DNA from: Lachnospiraceae bacterium
GTDB lineage: Bacteria > Bacillota > Clostridia > Lachnospirales > Lachnospiraceae
NCBI GenBank assembly: GCA_009780115.1
Contig: WRAQ01000035.1
Span: 1 to 34,758, forward strand
DNA length: 34,758 bases
Direction of reading: 5' to 3'
Part shown: one piece after another, positions 16,908 to 24,741 of the stretch
How positions within the stretch are numbered: position 1 is the stretch's first letter
How the letters are laid out: every line of letters starts with the position of its first letter
Notes under the pieces: model-generated
The model's database searches: none
What the model was told of the DNA's origin: nothing
What the model saw: only the letters and a program-made list of their open reading frames with translations
Position numbers and translations under genes: made by a program

Positions 16908-16937
16908 TGATATCATTTTGATATCATCATTATATCA
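16908..16937. promoter_or_regulatory. Three 11-bp-phased palindromic operators
   Basis: TGATATCA (16908-16915), TGATATCA (16919-16926) and TTATATCA (16930-16937) start exactly 11 bp apart, one turn of the helix. The third overlaps the -10 box of the SPFH promoter and the other two cover the transcription start. Tandem 8-bp palindromes are the way MetJ/Arc-type RHH dimers bind DNA, and the operon encodes such a protein. Confidence 0.7.
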
Positions 16938-16957
16938 GTGTTTTTTCTGGTTGTCAA
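16929..16957 (-). promoter_or_regulatory. Promoter of the SPFH-RHH operon
   Basis: TTGACA (16952-16957) and TATAAT (16929-16934) on the minus strand have a 17-bp spacer: a full consensus sigma-A promoter. Confidence 0.85.
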
Positions 16958-16968
16958 GAAAGAAAATA

Positions 16969-17096
16969 AGAGTTTGTATTAGCAAACTCTCGCGCCGAGC
17001 GCGGTCGCTTCAGCGACATAATACCCTGCGCGCGAGTGCGCATCCTCCCAGATGGTTTTGCTGGATGGGGAATTGCGAAGCAATTTCCTATCCAGT
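16969..17096. repeat. Dispersed structured repeat, copy 1
   Basis: Near-identical to 34217-34344: 5 mismatches over the shared 113 nt (from CAAACTCTCG on). It consists of a chain of stem-loops: AGAGTTTG/CAAACTCT, CGCG/CGCG, GTCGC/GCGAC with a TTCA loop, GCGC/GCGC, and a long stem CTGGAT...ATCCAG that encloses GGAA..TTGC-GAA-GCAA..TTCC. On the minus strand it starts right after the U-run of a terminator and ends in a hairpin plus TATTTT. It sits between the SPFH promoter and the chemotaxis gene. Frames through it give Arg-rich peptides that I do not consider real. Confidence 0.7.
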
Positions 17097-17128
17097 AAAA
17101 AAAGTGCCGCATTTTGCTGCGGCACTTT
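17097..17128 (-). terminator. Terminator after the chemotaxis receptor gene
   Basis: On the minus strand AAAGTGCCGCA and TGCGGCACTTT form an 11-bp stem with a 6-nt loop, followed by a run of T. A second hairpin (GTGTCGCC/GGCGACAC, 17203-17222) lies directly after the gene, and an AACTCAGC-GAA-GCTGAGTT hairpin (17167-17185) lies between them. Confidence 0.75.
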
Positions 17129-17227
17129 ATATAATGCAATTAAAATAGAACCTTAAGGAGAATACGAACTCAGCGAAGCTGAGTTTTGCAAATTCTTTTA
17201 TAAGTGTCGCCGCCGGGCGACACTTTT

Positions 17228-18652
17228 TTACTTTCTGCGTATAATCGCAAGGTCAGCATTTAATTCATCGGTCACTTCGCCGATTGAAGATGTTTGGGCG
17301 GCAATTAAATCAGTAATTGTCGTAATAATCGCTTGATTTTCTTCCGCAACTGCTACTAATGTTTCAACATCACCGCCGATTTCATCGAACCCTTTGCCGA
17401 TATGGTTAATCATGTCAGCTTCTTTTTCAACTACATCACGTACTGATTCGGTATTATTAACAATATTTGACAAGGCACTAACTAAATCATCCATTTTAAC
17501 AAGGCCGCTTTTAGCTTCGGTTGCGCCTAAAATAATCCGCTTGGATACTACGTCTACCTGCTTCTCAAGTTTGGTAAGAATTTCTTGGATATTGTCAGCC
17601 GACTCACTGCTTTCTTCGGACAAACTCCGGATTTCTTGAGCAACCACCGCAAACCCGCGCCCATGTTCACCGGCCCGTGCCGCTTCAATTGAGGCATTTA
17701 ATGACAACAGATTCGTCTGTGATGAAATTGCATTAATCTGGTCAAGAATCTCTTTAATCGTTTCCATTTCTTTAAGTAATTCTTCGGCGGCTTCATTGGC
17801 AGATGAAACCGTTGCTTCCATCGAACCAATTGATTCTTTGACTCCGGTTGCCACATTGGTACCTGTTTTGATTGCTGTATCCATTTCAGCAAAACGTTGA
17901 TTTAACTGCTGCGATAAAACCGCATTTTCTGCCATTAAATCCATTGCATTTTTCACAACACTATTTACATGAACCACCGAATCCGTCATACTTTCCATTG
18001 CGGTTTGCATTTGCTCTGATGAAGCATTAACTTTGTCGGCATCAACCATGATTTCTTTCATATTCACTAAGCTATGCTCAAGATTTTTAACCAGCTCTAC
18101 CGCCATCGTATCAGATTTTTCTTTATTCTGACTAATTTCATCAGCCGAATTTTCCGCTTTAGAAACTACCGCTTCCGCCCGTTTAGAAGCAAGGTAAAGC
18201 ATCACTGCCGTCAGGACAAATACAAGCAGCTTGATAATCGCCCCGCTTACCGTCGGATCATTTTCACCTTCAATAATCGCCGGATTGATAAATATAGAAA
18301 TCAATAATATAGTTGATAACGTTGCGGAAAATTGCAAGACAATTTTGCTGTTAAAATAAGCATTAGACATGCCCATCAACAAAAAGAGAGACACAAAAGC
18401 TGCCGAACTTCCGCCCATCATACCGGAGTATACAATTGCAGTAGTTCCCGTCGCCGCCAACATGCCGAATGCTTTCACTACATCATTTATTTTCAAAAAA
18501 TAACTTATGACACCGATTGATGCCCCCACCGACAGACTGACGATTGCTTGTACCGATTGAGCTGTATTACCGAATTTCACGTATGCCGTTACTGCTAAAG
18601 CTACTATTGCGATTAAAATAATTGTGATATTCGTCCGATGAATTTTTTGCAT
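17228..18652 (-). CDS. Methyl-accepting chemotaxis protein with multi-TM sensor region
   Basis: A 474-residue receptor. The first roughly 165 residues hold about six hydrophobic helices with no extracytoplasmic ligand domain, so the membrane region itself or the cytoplasm is the likely sensor. The rest is a coiled-coil signalling domain with the hairpin tip [19 protein letters not shown], then [20 protein letters not shown], which contacts CheA and CheW. ATG 18652 has GGAGG 9 nt upstream; a longer frame start at 18715 lies upstream of the predicted transcription start and is excluded. A TTGACT-17-TATAAT promoter precedes it. Single-gene unit ending in strong terminators. Confidence 0.93.
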   Translation of the reverse strand: MQKIHRTNITIILIAIVALAVTAYVKFGNTAQSVQAIVSLSVGASIGVISYFLKINDVVKAFGMLAATGTTAIVYSGMMGGSSAAFVSLFLLMGMSNAYFNSKIVLQFSATLSTILLISIFINPAIIEGENDPTVSGAIIKLLVFVLTAVMLYLASKRAEAVVSKAENSADEISQNKEKSDTMAVELVKNLEHSLVNMKEIMVDADKVNASSEQMQTAMESMTDSVVHVNSVVKNAMDLMAENAVLSQQLNQRFAEMDTAIKTGTNVATGVKESIGSMEATVSSANEAAEELLKEMETIKEILDQINAISSQTNLLSLNASIEAARAGEHGRGFAVVAQEIRSLSEESSESADNIQEILTKLEKQVDVVSKRIILGATEAKSGLVKMDDLVSALSNIVNNTESVRDVVEKEADMINHIGKGFDEIGGDVETLVAVAEENQAIITTITDLIAAQTSSIGEVTDELNADLAIIRRK

Positions 18653-18686
18653 ATCCACTTTCCTCCGGGAGGTATATTTGTCTTTG

Positions 18687-18715
18687 ATTATATACCCATT
18701 TTGTCTATAAGTCAA
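18687..18715 (-). promoter_or_regulatory. Promoter of the chemotaxis receptor gene
   Basis: TTGACT (18710-18715) and TATAAT (18687-18692) on the minus strand, spacer 17 bp. Its position fixes the gene start at 18652. Confidence 0.8.
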
Positions 18716-18850
18716 TTTGAATTAAGAAAAATACTTTAAATATTTTAAATATTTAGAGGATTTCGGGATGAAGTTAGACAAATGATGTATTGATATGGTA
18801 ATGAAAGATAAAATGCTACAATGAAGCTTCACTTTCGGGTAAATAAAAAA

Positions 18851-18880
18851 TAGCCAGAGCATTTGCAATGGTTCCAGCTA
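18851..18880 (-). terminator. Displaced original terminator of tRNA-Thr
   Basis: AGCCAGA..CATT and AATG..TCCAGCT pair with G-U steps, and the minus strand continues into a T-run (18844-18850). It closely resembles the terminator now next to the intact tRNA (28513-28545), as expected if the island separated the tRNA gene from its old 3' flank. Confidence 0.55.
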
Positions 18881-18913
18881 TCTTCTATCAAAGCTCCCGA
18901 TCGGATTCGAACC
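18872..18913. other. Distal att site (tRNA-Thr 3'-end stub)
   Basis: Matches 28538-28579 at 40 of 42 positions and carries the last part of the tRNA (GGGAGC and the T-arm, on the minus strand). No D-arm or anticodon arm follows, so this is not a tRNA gene. Confidence 0.8.
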
Positions 18914-18969
18914 TTTTATGAATCTTCAAAACCTTATAGGAAGGAGGTTTCCGGTACATTCGACAGTAT

Positions 18970-18989
18970 GTACATGCAAAGTACATGCA
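18970..18989. repeat. Arm-type direct repeats, distal end
   Basis: GTACATGCA at 18970-18978 and 18981-18989 (11-bp step). The same 9-mer pair lies at the other end of the island. A related TACATGCAC is at 19635-19643. Confidence 0.65.
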
Positions 18990-19047
18990 CTTTTATCTAT
19001 TTTCGTTTCATTTAAAATCATTAATTCTTCACTGCCATGAATCCGTG
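18986..19047 (-). pseudogene. Decayed hicA 3' fragment
   Basis: Read on the minus strand it gives HGSEE.LMILNETKIDKS, matching the C-terminal part of the intact HicA nearby (HGSKDFGEDFIRMILRETGI and DKS). The rest of the gene is missing. It suggests a former second hicA or a recombination scar near the island end. The remaining bases of the 18653-19133 gap hold the promoter, att site and arm repeats described here. Confidence 0.5.
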
Positions 19048-19074
19048 ATTTGATTCCTCAAAATATGACCAGTT

Positions 19075-19103
19075 AAATTGTGTCGCGGACGGCGACACAA
19101 TTT
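19075..19103 (-). terminator. Strong hairpin after hicB
   Basis: AAATTGTGTCGC and GCGACACAATTT form a perfect 12-bp stem with a 5-nt loop, 31 nt after the hicB stop. The U-run is short (ATTT), so termination may be partial. Confidence 0.5.
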
Positions 19104-19133
19104 GATTATCATCACTTTTAAGAGTTAATCGCT

Positions 19134-19364
19134 TTATACTAAGACTTCAAACTCTGAAAATATTTTGGATTTGGACAATAAAATTTCTTCTTTATCTTCA
19201 TGAGACAAATCTTCTTTTACGGTTAATTCTACTAGCTCCTTAAGATTTGCGACAGCTTGCTCATAAGTATCGCCTTGTGTAAAGCAACCTTTAATCTCGG
19301 GACAAATCGCAAAAAAAGTACCATTGCTTTGCATTGAGCATATCATTGATAATTTAGCAATCAA
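19134..19364 (-). CDS. hicB: HicB-family antitoxin
   Basis: A 76-residue antitoxin with the partial RNase H fold of HicB: GTFFAICPEIKGCFTQGDTY, then EQAVANLKELVELTV. It would neutralise the HicA mRNA interferase. The start is TTG with AGGAGG 8 nt upstream. At 76 residues it is short and has no clear C-terminal DNA-binding domain. It lies 12 nt after hicA, the usual toxin-first order. Confidence 0.88.
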   Translation of the reverse strand: MIAKLSMICSMQSNGTFFAICPEIKGCFTQGDTYEQAVANLKELVELTVKEDLSHEDKEEILLSKSKIFSEFEVLV

Positions 19365-19376
19365 TTATTTCTCCTC

Positions 19377-19598
19377 CTATCGCCTCAAATAAGCCATCAA
19401 CTCACTTTTATCTATTCCCGTTTCTCTTAAAATCATTCTGATAAAATCTTCACCAAAATCTTTACTGCCATGAATCGGAATAGGAACGGTATCTATACCA
19501 TTACTATAGATATGATGGCTCCCTTTGGAACGTACTAAATAATAGCCTTTTGATTCTAAGAAACGAATCAATTCTCTTGGTTTCATTGTTAAGCCCAA
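19377..19598 (-). CDS. hicA: HicA-family mRNA interferase toxin
   Basis: A 73-residue double-stranded-RNA-binding-fold toxin. KPRELIRFLESKGYYLVRSK followed by GSHHIY contains the catalytic histidine, and the end is RMILRETGIDKSELMAYL. The TTG start has GAGG 7 nt upstream; the ATG four codons later is too far from it. It cleaves mRNA when HicB is depleted and would help hold the island in the population. Confidence 0.9.
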   Translation of the reverse strand: MGLTMKPRELIRFLESKGYYLVRSKGSHHIYSNGIDTVPIPIHGSKDFGEDFIRMILRETGIDKSELMAYLRR

Positions 19599-19645
19599 GT
19601 ATGCACCTCATTTTTTATAAATTTTAGCAATAAATACATGCACAT

Positions 19646-20056
19646 TTAGACTAAATTCAAAAAATCTTCTGGCGATATAGCCTTTGTGTCAGAATGTTTA
19701 TAATCATCTATATTGCGAGTGATAATATAGTCGGTTCTAACCATTTTTGCACATTCATCTTGTAGGCAATCCTCTAAATCAGAAAATTCATCATTTTCAA
19801 TCGCTTTTACTACCCCAGAATGGTTCGCGCTTATGACTGTAACAATGTCGCAAAGTTCTAACAACATCTCTCGTCTTTGGCTTGCGGAAAAATTAGTTCT
19901 TAGAATGTAGTAAACATTTGGTACTGTATGAAAGGCAATATAGCCGTCAATTTCTCCGTCAACACATAATTGCATTATCTTTTTTGCGTTTTCATAGAGC
20001 CCTTCTCTTAATGAAAGGTAATCCAAAACAACATTCGTATCAATTAATACGACCAT
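19646..20056 (-). CDS. PIN-domain toxin (VapC-like)
   Basis: A 136-residue PIN-domain RNase. VVLIDTNVVLDYL (2-14) carries the first catalytic Asp (D6), and further acidic residues lie in DEFSDLEDCLQDECAK near the C-terminal third, followed by DYIITRNIDDY. I chose ATG 20056 (AGGGA 8 nt upstream); it overlaps the antitoxin gene by 17 nt. The long frame from 20092 adds 12 residues without homology. Confidence 0.88.
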   Translation of the reverse strand: MVVLIDTNVVLDYLSLREGLYENAKKIMQLCVDGEIDGYIAFHTVPNVYYILRTNFSASQRREMLLELCDIVTVISANHSGVVKAIENDEFSDLEDCLQDECAKMVRTDYIITRNIDDYKHSDTKAISPEDFLNLV

Positions 20057-20285
20057 ATTTTTCGTCCCTCGCTTTAGCCAGTTCCTTGTCATAATCTAAA
20101 TTATTAGGGACAGAAACGCTTTTTATGATTTTTTCTAATCTTTCAAAAGCCTGTCTCCGTGAAGCGAGTTTATTGGCTTTATTAGTTGATACGTTCAATC
20201 TCTGGATATACTGTATAACTGCCGCCACGACATCTTCCGGCAAACGGTCAATTAATTGAATTGCTTCTTGTTTGATACTCGTCAT
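20040..20285 (-). CDS. Antitoxin of the PIN-toxin pair
   Basis: An 81-residue acidic/basic helical protein: MTSIKQEAIQLIDRLPEDVV near the N-terminus and a charged C-terminal tail (YDKELAKARDEKYGRIN) that would bind the toxin. Such short proteins are regularly paired with PIN toxins. A strong promoter with a palindrome over its -10 precedes it, which fits autoregulation. The family name cannot be fixed by eye. Confidence 0.8.
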   Translation of the reverse strand: MTSIKQEAIQLIDRLPEDVVAAVIQYIQRLNVSTNKANKLASRRQAFERLEKIIKSVSVPNNLDYDKELAKARDEKYGRIN

Positions 20286-20303
20286 TTTATCACCGCCTTT
20301 ATA

Positions 20304-20338
20304 ATAGTAATTATACTATGCTGGTAAAAATTATGCAA
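20304..20338 (-). promoter_or_regulatory. Promoter and operator of the PIN toxin-antitoxin pair
   Basis: TTGCAT (20333-20338) and TATAAT (20310-20315) on the minus strand, spacer 17 bp. The palindrome ATAGTA-ATTA-TACTAT (20304-20319) is centred on the -10 box. Confidence 0.7.
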
Positions 20339-20425
20339 TATCGCCCGAAATAAAAACAGTATTCAAAACAATTAAAAAAACTGCGTTCAATAACAAAAAA
20401 AGTTATTTGTATGCCTTTTATGCAA

Positions 20426-20608
20426 TTAAAAAAGCCGTCTCCCATAACCCAAAGCAGTTATTTTGCCTGGAGTCTCGAATTTCTTTTTTAAATTTTCAAA
20501 TTCGTTTATTATGTCATTGCAAAATTTAAATTTTTCTTCAGGCGTTTTGTCAGATAAATCGATCTGTTTAACCAATTCTTGTACTAGTGCTTTTACTTTA
20601 TTTTCCAT
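20426..20608 (-). CDS. Small helical protein of unknown function
   Basis: A 60-residue, mostly helical, charged protein (VKALVQELVKQIDLSDKTPE near the start, C-terminal GYGRRLF). I do not recognise a family. GGAGG 7 nt before the ATG and a clear promoter support it as a real gene. An inverted repeat over its promoter suggests it is regulated, perhaps by itself. It lies between the toxin-antitoxin pair and mrr, on the same strand. Confidence 0.7.
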   Translation of the reverse strand: MENKVKALVQELVKQIDLSDKTPEEKFKFCNDIINEFENLKKKFETPGKITALGYGRRLF

Positions 20609-20620
20609 ATGTCATCCTCC

Positions 20621-20666
20621 CATTGTATTCTGTATACAATATACAATGGCGGGCGTTTAACATCAA
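20621..20666 (-). promoter_or_regulatory. Promoter and inverted repeat of the 60-residue gene
   Basis: TTGATG (20661-20666) and TATATT (20638-20643), spacer 17 bp, minus strand. CATTGTAT (20621-20628) and ATACAATG (20641-20648) form an 8-bp inverted repeat over the -10 and the start point, with GTATAC between them. Confidence 0.55.
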
Positions 20667-20759
20667 GTATTACTTATCTACAAAATGCGACATTTTTATG
20701 TCGTTTTCTGTCCAAGATGCTTTTCTATTACAGTAAATTCACATCCACTTATTCTATGT

Positions 20760-21680
20760 TCATTGCTCATCAAAATAATCCGAATCTATTTTTTTTATGC
20801 GAATAATATTGCTTGTACCGACACCTAACTCGTGCTTTATCATTAGCTTAGCAAGTGTCAGCCCATCTATTAGAATGATTTTGGCATTTGGTACAGATTT
20901 GGCATAATCAATAGCAGGTTTAGCAAAACTTGCAGTCGTAATAAAAACACCTTTTATCGCACCTTCGCCAAGTAATGCCCCAGCGAATTTTTGAATTTCC
21001 GGTCGTGATAAACTTCCATCTTTATCCCATCTCTTCGCTTGAACATAAATCAAATCAAGTCCTAGTTCATCTTGTTTGATAATTCCGTCTATTCCGCCAT
21101 CACCAGTTCTTTTTGTCACTTCGCCTGAACCATCCAAGCCACCATAACCCATCTTCAAAAGAAGGTCTACTACTAAAGTCTCAAAAAAGACAGGCGTATT
21201 ACTGCAAATTGCTTCTAATAACTCATCAGCAAGTTGTAAGTCCAATTGCGCTGAAAGTGAGCCGATAATTTCTTCTGGTGTGTTTTCTGCATTTTCTATT
21301 ACATCTGTTAAAGGCATATCTGCTGACCGATTCTCGTATTGAATAAAATCCCGATAACTCGCATACTCACGCAATAGCTTAACATTTATCGACTTAGGAT
21401 TTTTAGACAGCAGTCTTTTTCCCGATTCCGTAATGCCAAAAAAACCACGTTTTTCGCGAGACTCAAGTAATCCTGCTTTTTTTGTATGCGTTATAGCCCA
21501 CGTTACGCGGTTATAAATCGTTCTTTGTTTTCCACTTGGTATACGTTCTTGTTTTTCTTCATCAGTTAAATGAAAAACGTTTTCTATGTGTTTAATGCAA
21601 TCCTTAAGCGAGTATGTATTACCATCAGCTACAAGTTCCAAAATTGGGAGCATAACTTCTTGGTATGTCGGTATAGCCAT
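20760..21680 (-). CDS. mrr: Mrr-type (type IV) restriction endonuclease
   Basis: A 306-residue protein that would cut modified (methylated) foreign DNA. An N-terminal winged-helix Mrr_N domain (about 1-95, with IYNRVTWAITHTKKAGLLES) recognises DNA. The PD-(D/E)XK domain has E167 in FFETLV, GDGGIDG with D198 and the QAK motif (214-216) in YVQAKRW. The end GVFITTASFAKPAIDYA followed by IILIDG is typical of Mrr. AGAGGA lies 7 nt before the ATG. No methyltransferase is nearby, as expected for type IV systems. The two-TM gene begins just upstream on the same strand (46-nt gap). Confidence 0.93.
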   Translation of the reverse strand: MAIPTYQEVMLPILELVADGNTYSLKDCIKHIENVFHLTDEEKQERIPSGKQRTIYNRVTWAITHTKKAGLLESREKRGFFGITESGKRLLSKNPKSINVKLLREYASYRDFIQYENRSADMPLTDVIENAENTPEEIIGSLSAQLDLQLADELLEAICSNTPVFFETLVVDLLLKMGYGGLDGSGEVTKRTGDGGIDGIIKQDELGLDLIYVQAKRWDKDGSLSRPEIQKFAGALLGEGAIKGVFITTASFAKPAIDYAKSVPNAKIILIDGLTLAKLMIKHELGVGTSNIIRIKKIDSDYFDEQ

Positions 21681-21726
21681 ATCTTGTTCCTCTCTTCCGC
21701 TTTTTTAATTTATTCTTAAAAATACT

Positions 21727-22410
21727 TTATTCGTGAGGTAATCCTCTTACTTTTTTTATATCTAAAACTTTATCTATGACAATAAGGCAACTATGTTCAC
21801 AAATTCTTTTGTCAGGATATATGGGTCTTGGCTTTAGTTTGAAATTTATTTTTTCTATAAATTTCATCCCAAATATATTTTCAATTTCAATTACCAAAAA
21901 ATGGTTTGTGTATTTATTTTTTTCGGCTTCTCTTTCTTGACTATTATAATCCGAAATATAATCGTATTGTATTTCTTTGCTTGTACTCTTTTCAGCTTTT
22001 AAGTGGTAAATATTCATGTATCCATCTTTTACATAATCACTTATAATTTTAGCATGTTTAATATCGTACTTGCTTATATTTGCTAATTTAAAGATAAGTT
22101 TTTGATTTAAAATTTGTGTAAGATCAAGAATGTCAATTATTGGTAAATATTGCGCTTCTTCTAAATCCAATATTCTTTCGCTAATCTTATTTGCTTTCTT
22201 ATTCTGCCATAAGGCAACCGTACCGAGAAACATCGTTCCTATAAATGTTAAAAACGCTCCCAAAAATGACAGCCAATCGCTCTTATCTAATTCTGTTCCT
22301 GTAGCAATATTACCATCAGTAATAAACCATAACCAAACTCCTGCATAAATAACAGGAACTGCCGTTATAGTAAGTAATATCACCAAAATAAATCTTAATC
22401 TCCCATTCAT
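21727..22410 (-). CDS. Two-TM membrane protein of unknown function
   Basis: A 227-residue protein with two N-terminal TM helices (about 7-30 and 47-67), a short helix (QNKKANKISERILDLEEAQY) and a roughly 140-residue cytoplasmic domain of mixed strands and helices. I do not recognise the family. The layout, 2-TM anchor plus soluble domain, is common among membrane effectors of defence systems but also in many other proteins. It is directly upstream of mrr, same strand. The ribosome binding site (AAAGTGAG) is weak. Confidence 0.75.
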   Translation of the reverse strand: MNGRLRFILVILLTITAVPVIYAGVWLWFITDGNIATGTELDKSDWLSFLGAFLTFIGTMFLGTVALWQNKKANKISERILDLEEAQYLPIIDILDLTQILNQKLIFKLANISKYDIKHAKIISDYVKDGYMNIYHLKAEKSTSKEIQYDYISDYNSQEREAEKNKYTNHFLVIEIENIFGMKFIEKINFKLKPRPIYPDKRICEHSCLIVIDKVLDIKKVRGLPHE

Positions 22411-22441
22411 AAACTCACTTTCTATTTTGACTTGATTTCTA

Positions 22442-22831
22442 CGAATCTCTATAAATTTTAATATATCAACGCACTCAATCGTTGCATTAAAGTGTCAGCA
22501 TATAGTGGTTTTTCTATATAAAACCCTATTTGTTCTTTAACATAACTCTTTATACTTTCTCTTATTTTAACGTTACGCGGTTTTTCAAGAAATCCAATGA
22601 AAAATGAGGGTCTGATGGACAACAGGAGATAGGCATATCCGGTAATGTCTTCCTATCGTACCGGATGTTCTTCTTGTACCTTTCTTCAAAAATAAATCGC
22701 CATAAAGAGTTAAATCCTATTTCATTTTTATTTCCTCAAATATCAATCACAATAGTTTTCATAAATCATGCGATTCCGCTCGCTCCAAGAAGCATACCCG
22801 TACCAACAAAAATAATCTTTTCAAATCTCAT
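22442..22831 (-). pseudogene. Possible remnant of a decayed gene
   Basis: This 545-bp gap contains protein-like segments in different frames on the minus strand. A short frame opens MRFEKIIFVGTGMLLGAS and stops after 21 codons; further on, ERYKKNIRYDRKTLPDMP appears, and then FFIGFLEKPRNVKIRESIK continues to LYADTLMQRLSALIY with a stop. The pieces are in order and could be one frameshifted gene. I do not recognise it. Confidence 0.3.
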
Positions 22832-22956
22832 TTTTACTCTTTCTGCTATGATGCTTAATTTGATTTTGATACACACTATTTTTTGTAACTTCATTAATTA
22901 TACAGAAAGCATTCTTGAATGTAAAGCGTTTCCGAACTTTTGTTCACTTTTGTTCA

Positions 22957-24621
22957 CTATGCTTTGTTATTATTGCAATAGGGGCAACCAGAGCCTCTTG
23001 ACCTTTTTTTTACAGTCGCTTCCCATTGATGCTCTTTTTCACATTGCCACCAAGCTTTTTTGTGAGAGCTTGCTGTCACATCGCTAGGTGTTAATTCTCC
23101 GTTTTTAGTAGGATGCCATTGTTTTGCCAACTCAGGATTTAGGATTTGCAAATTATTTTCGGAGGAGGCGTATCTGCCTGAGCAATATGGACATCCAACT
23201 CCATTTGCTCTATGAGCAATTCTCGCTACCCATTCATGCCCCTTTTCACATCGCCACCAGACATTTTTACCAGAACCTGTTGTCACATCAATAGGAGTTA
23301 TGTCTCCGTTTTTGGTGAAATGCCACTGCTTTGATAGTTCTGGTTCTAAAGTTTGCAAACAATTGTCGGCGCAAGCACGTTGCCCTGCACAATAGGGGCA
23401 ACCTTTGCCATTCGCTCTATCAGCTATACCTGCTTCCCATTCATGCCCTTTTTCGCATTTCCACCAAGCTATTTGACCGGATTTTGCTCTTACCATATTT
23501 GGTTTTACGCTTAAATTTTTAGTAGGATGCCATTGTCTGGAAAGTTCAGGGAATTTAATAAAAAAGCTTTCATCTTCTTCACCTTCTATATATAAATCAT
23601 ATATTTTTCGCTTATCTCTTTTTACATCAATGTCAATAATATAAGGTTCAAGCGTTAATTTTTCACTTATATAGTCAAAGCACATTAATATAATCTCATT
23701 TCGCTGAATATCCGAAAGTCTTTCGTTGCAGTAAATTACATTGCCTTTTCGATAACATTTGGTTGTCTTTACATCAGTTTCTTCAATCAGCAAAAGACTT
23801 ATCCCTTTAGCCTGAATATAATTGTCTTTTTTACGATTGATTATCACTTTATCTTTATGCCAAAAAATACCCCTGTATTCAATACCAAACTTCAAACTTG
23901 GTACAAACACATCAATCTCCTTACCATCATATTTATAACGGTTTAACGTATCACTAAAAACACTCTTTATGTAAAAATAAATTGCTTGTTCTTGGAAAGA
24001 GGTTTGTTTCCCTCGATTGCAAGTTGGACAGCCATTACCGTAACTTCTATCACAAACAATAGCTTCCCATTCATGTTTTTTTTCGCATATCCACCATACT
24101 TTTTTATTAGAGTATGGTTTTACGTTGTCCGGGGTTAAACCCTCGTTCTTAGAGGGATGCCATTGTTTTGAAAGTTCAGGGTTTAATATTTGCAAATTAT
24201 TTATAGGGGAAGCACATCTACCTGAACAGTATGGGCAATCATGACCTTTTGACCTATTGTTAATGTGCGCTTCCCACTCATGACCTTTTTCACACAGCCA
24301 CCAAACCTTTTTACCAGAACCTAGAGTCACATTGTTAGGAGTTAAATCCTCGTTTTTAATGGAATGCCATTGCTCTGCTAACTGCGGGTTTAATGTTTGC
24401 AAAGAATTATCATCGCATACACGCTGGCCTGAACAGTATGGACAATTTCCACCATTTGACCTGTTATTAATTATTGCTTCCCATTCATGCTCTCTTTTAC
24501 ATCGCCACCAAACTTTTTTATTTGAACCGCAAGTTATTTTTTCGGGCTGGAGGGCAGTGTTTTTCGTAGGATGCCACTCCGATATAAGTCGGATATTTTC
24601 AGATATAAATTCCTTAGCCAT
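22957..24621 (-). CDS. Six-zinc-ribbon protein with a central Vsr-like nuclease domain
   Basis: A 554-residue protein. Three N-terminal modules (about 14-66, 79-134, 148-203) and three C-terminal ones (358-412, 427-482, 496-551) repeat Q-WHPTKN, then VWWRCEKGHEWEA and CPYCSG; each has a C-x3-H and C-x2-C set fit to bind zinc (C41, H45, C60, C63 in module 1), as in the DUF4379 zinc-ribbon family. Between them (about 206-290) is a nuclease-like domain: E211, IDVFVPS with D237, IEYRG with E248, FWH and SLLLIEE, resembling the Vsr/EDxHD group. Relatives usually have EYDG where this has EYRG. ATG 24621 has AGGAG upstream. Probably a DNA-binding endonuclease on the island. Confidence 0.85.
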   Translation of the reverse strand: MAKEFISENIRLISEWHPTKNTALQPEKITCGSNKKVWWRCKREHEWEAIINNRSNGGNCPYCSGQRVCDDNSLQTLNPQLAEQWHSIKNEDLTPNNVTLGSGKKVWWLCEKGHEWEAHINNRSKGHDCPYCSGRCASPINNLQILNPELSKQWHPSKNEGLTPDNVKPYSNKKVWWICEKKHEWEAIVCDRSYGNGCPTCNRGKQTSFQEQAIYFYIKSVFSDTLNRYKYDGKEIDVFVPSLKFGIEYRGIFWHKDKVIINRKKDNYIQAKGISLLLIEETDVKTTKCYRKGNVIYCNERLSDIQRNEIILMCFDYISEKLTLEPYIIDIDVKRDKRKIYDLYIEGEEDESFFIKFPELSRQWHPTKNLSVKPNMVRAKSGQIAWWKCEKGHEWEAGIADRANGKGCPYCAGQRACADNCLQTLEPELSKQWHFTKNGDITPIDVTTGSGKNVWWRCEKGHEWVARIAHRANGVGCPYCSGRYASSENNLQILNPELAKQWHPTKNGELTPSDVTASSHKKAWWQCEKEHQWEATVKKRSRGSGCPYCNNNKA

Positions 24622-24741
24622 AATTTTTCGTCTCCTATAGACTATTAACGTGACAAACACTTCACTTAAATAATATGGACAGCTTTATCTTTTAAAATAG
24701 CTACCCGCAAGCATAGAAATTACGCTTCGCACAATTTCGTC

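Noticed and set aside
16954-17148. Arg-rich peptides encoded in the dispersed repeat (both copies, both strands)
   Set aside because: The frames follow from the structured repeat, have no spaced ribosome binding site and end differently in the two copies.
18894-18913. A second tRNA gene
   Set aside because: Only the 3' acceptor strand and T-arm are present; D-arm and anticodon arm are absent, so it is the att stub.
22665-23087. A plus-strand frame across the gap before the zinc-ribbon gene
   Set aside because: Composition is typical of an AT-rich shadow, it overlaps the end of a clear gene and has no ribosome binding site.
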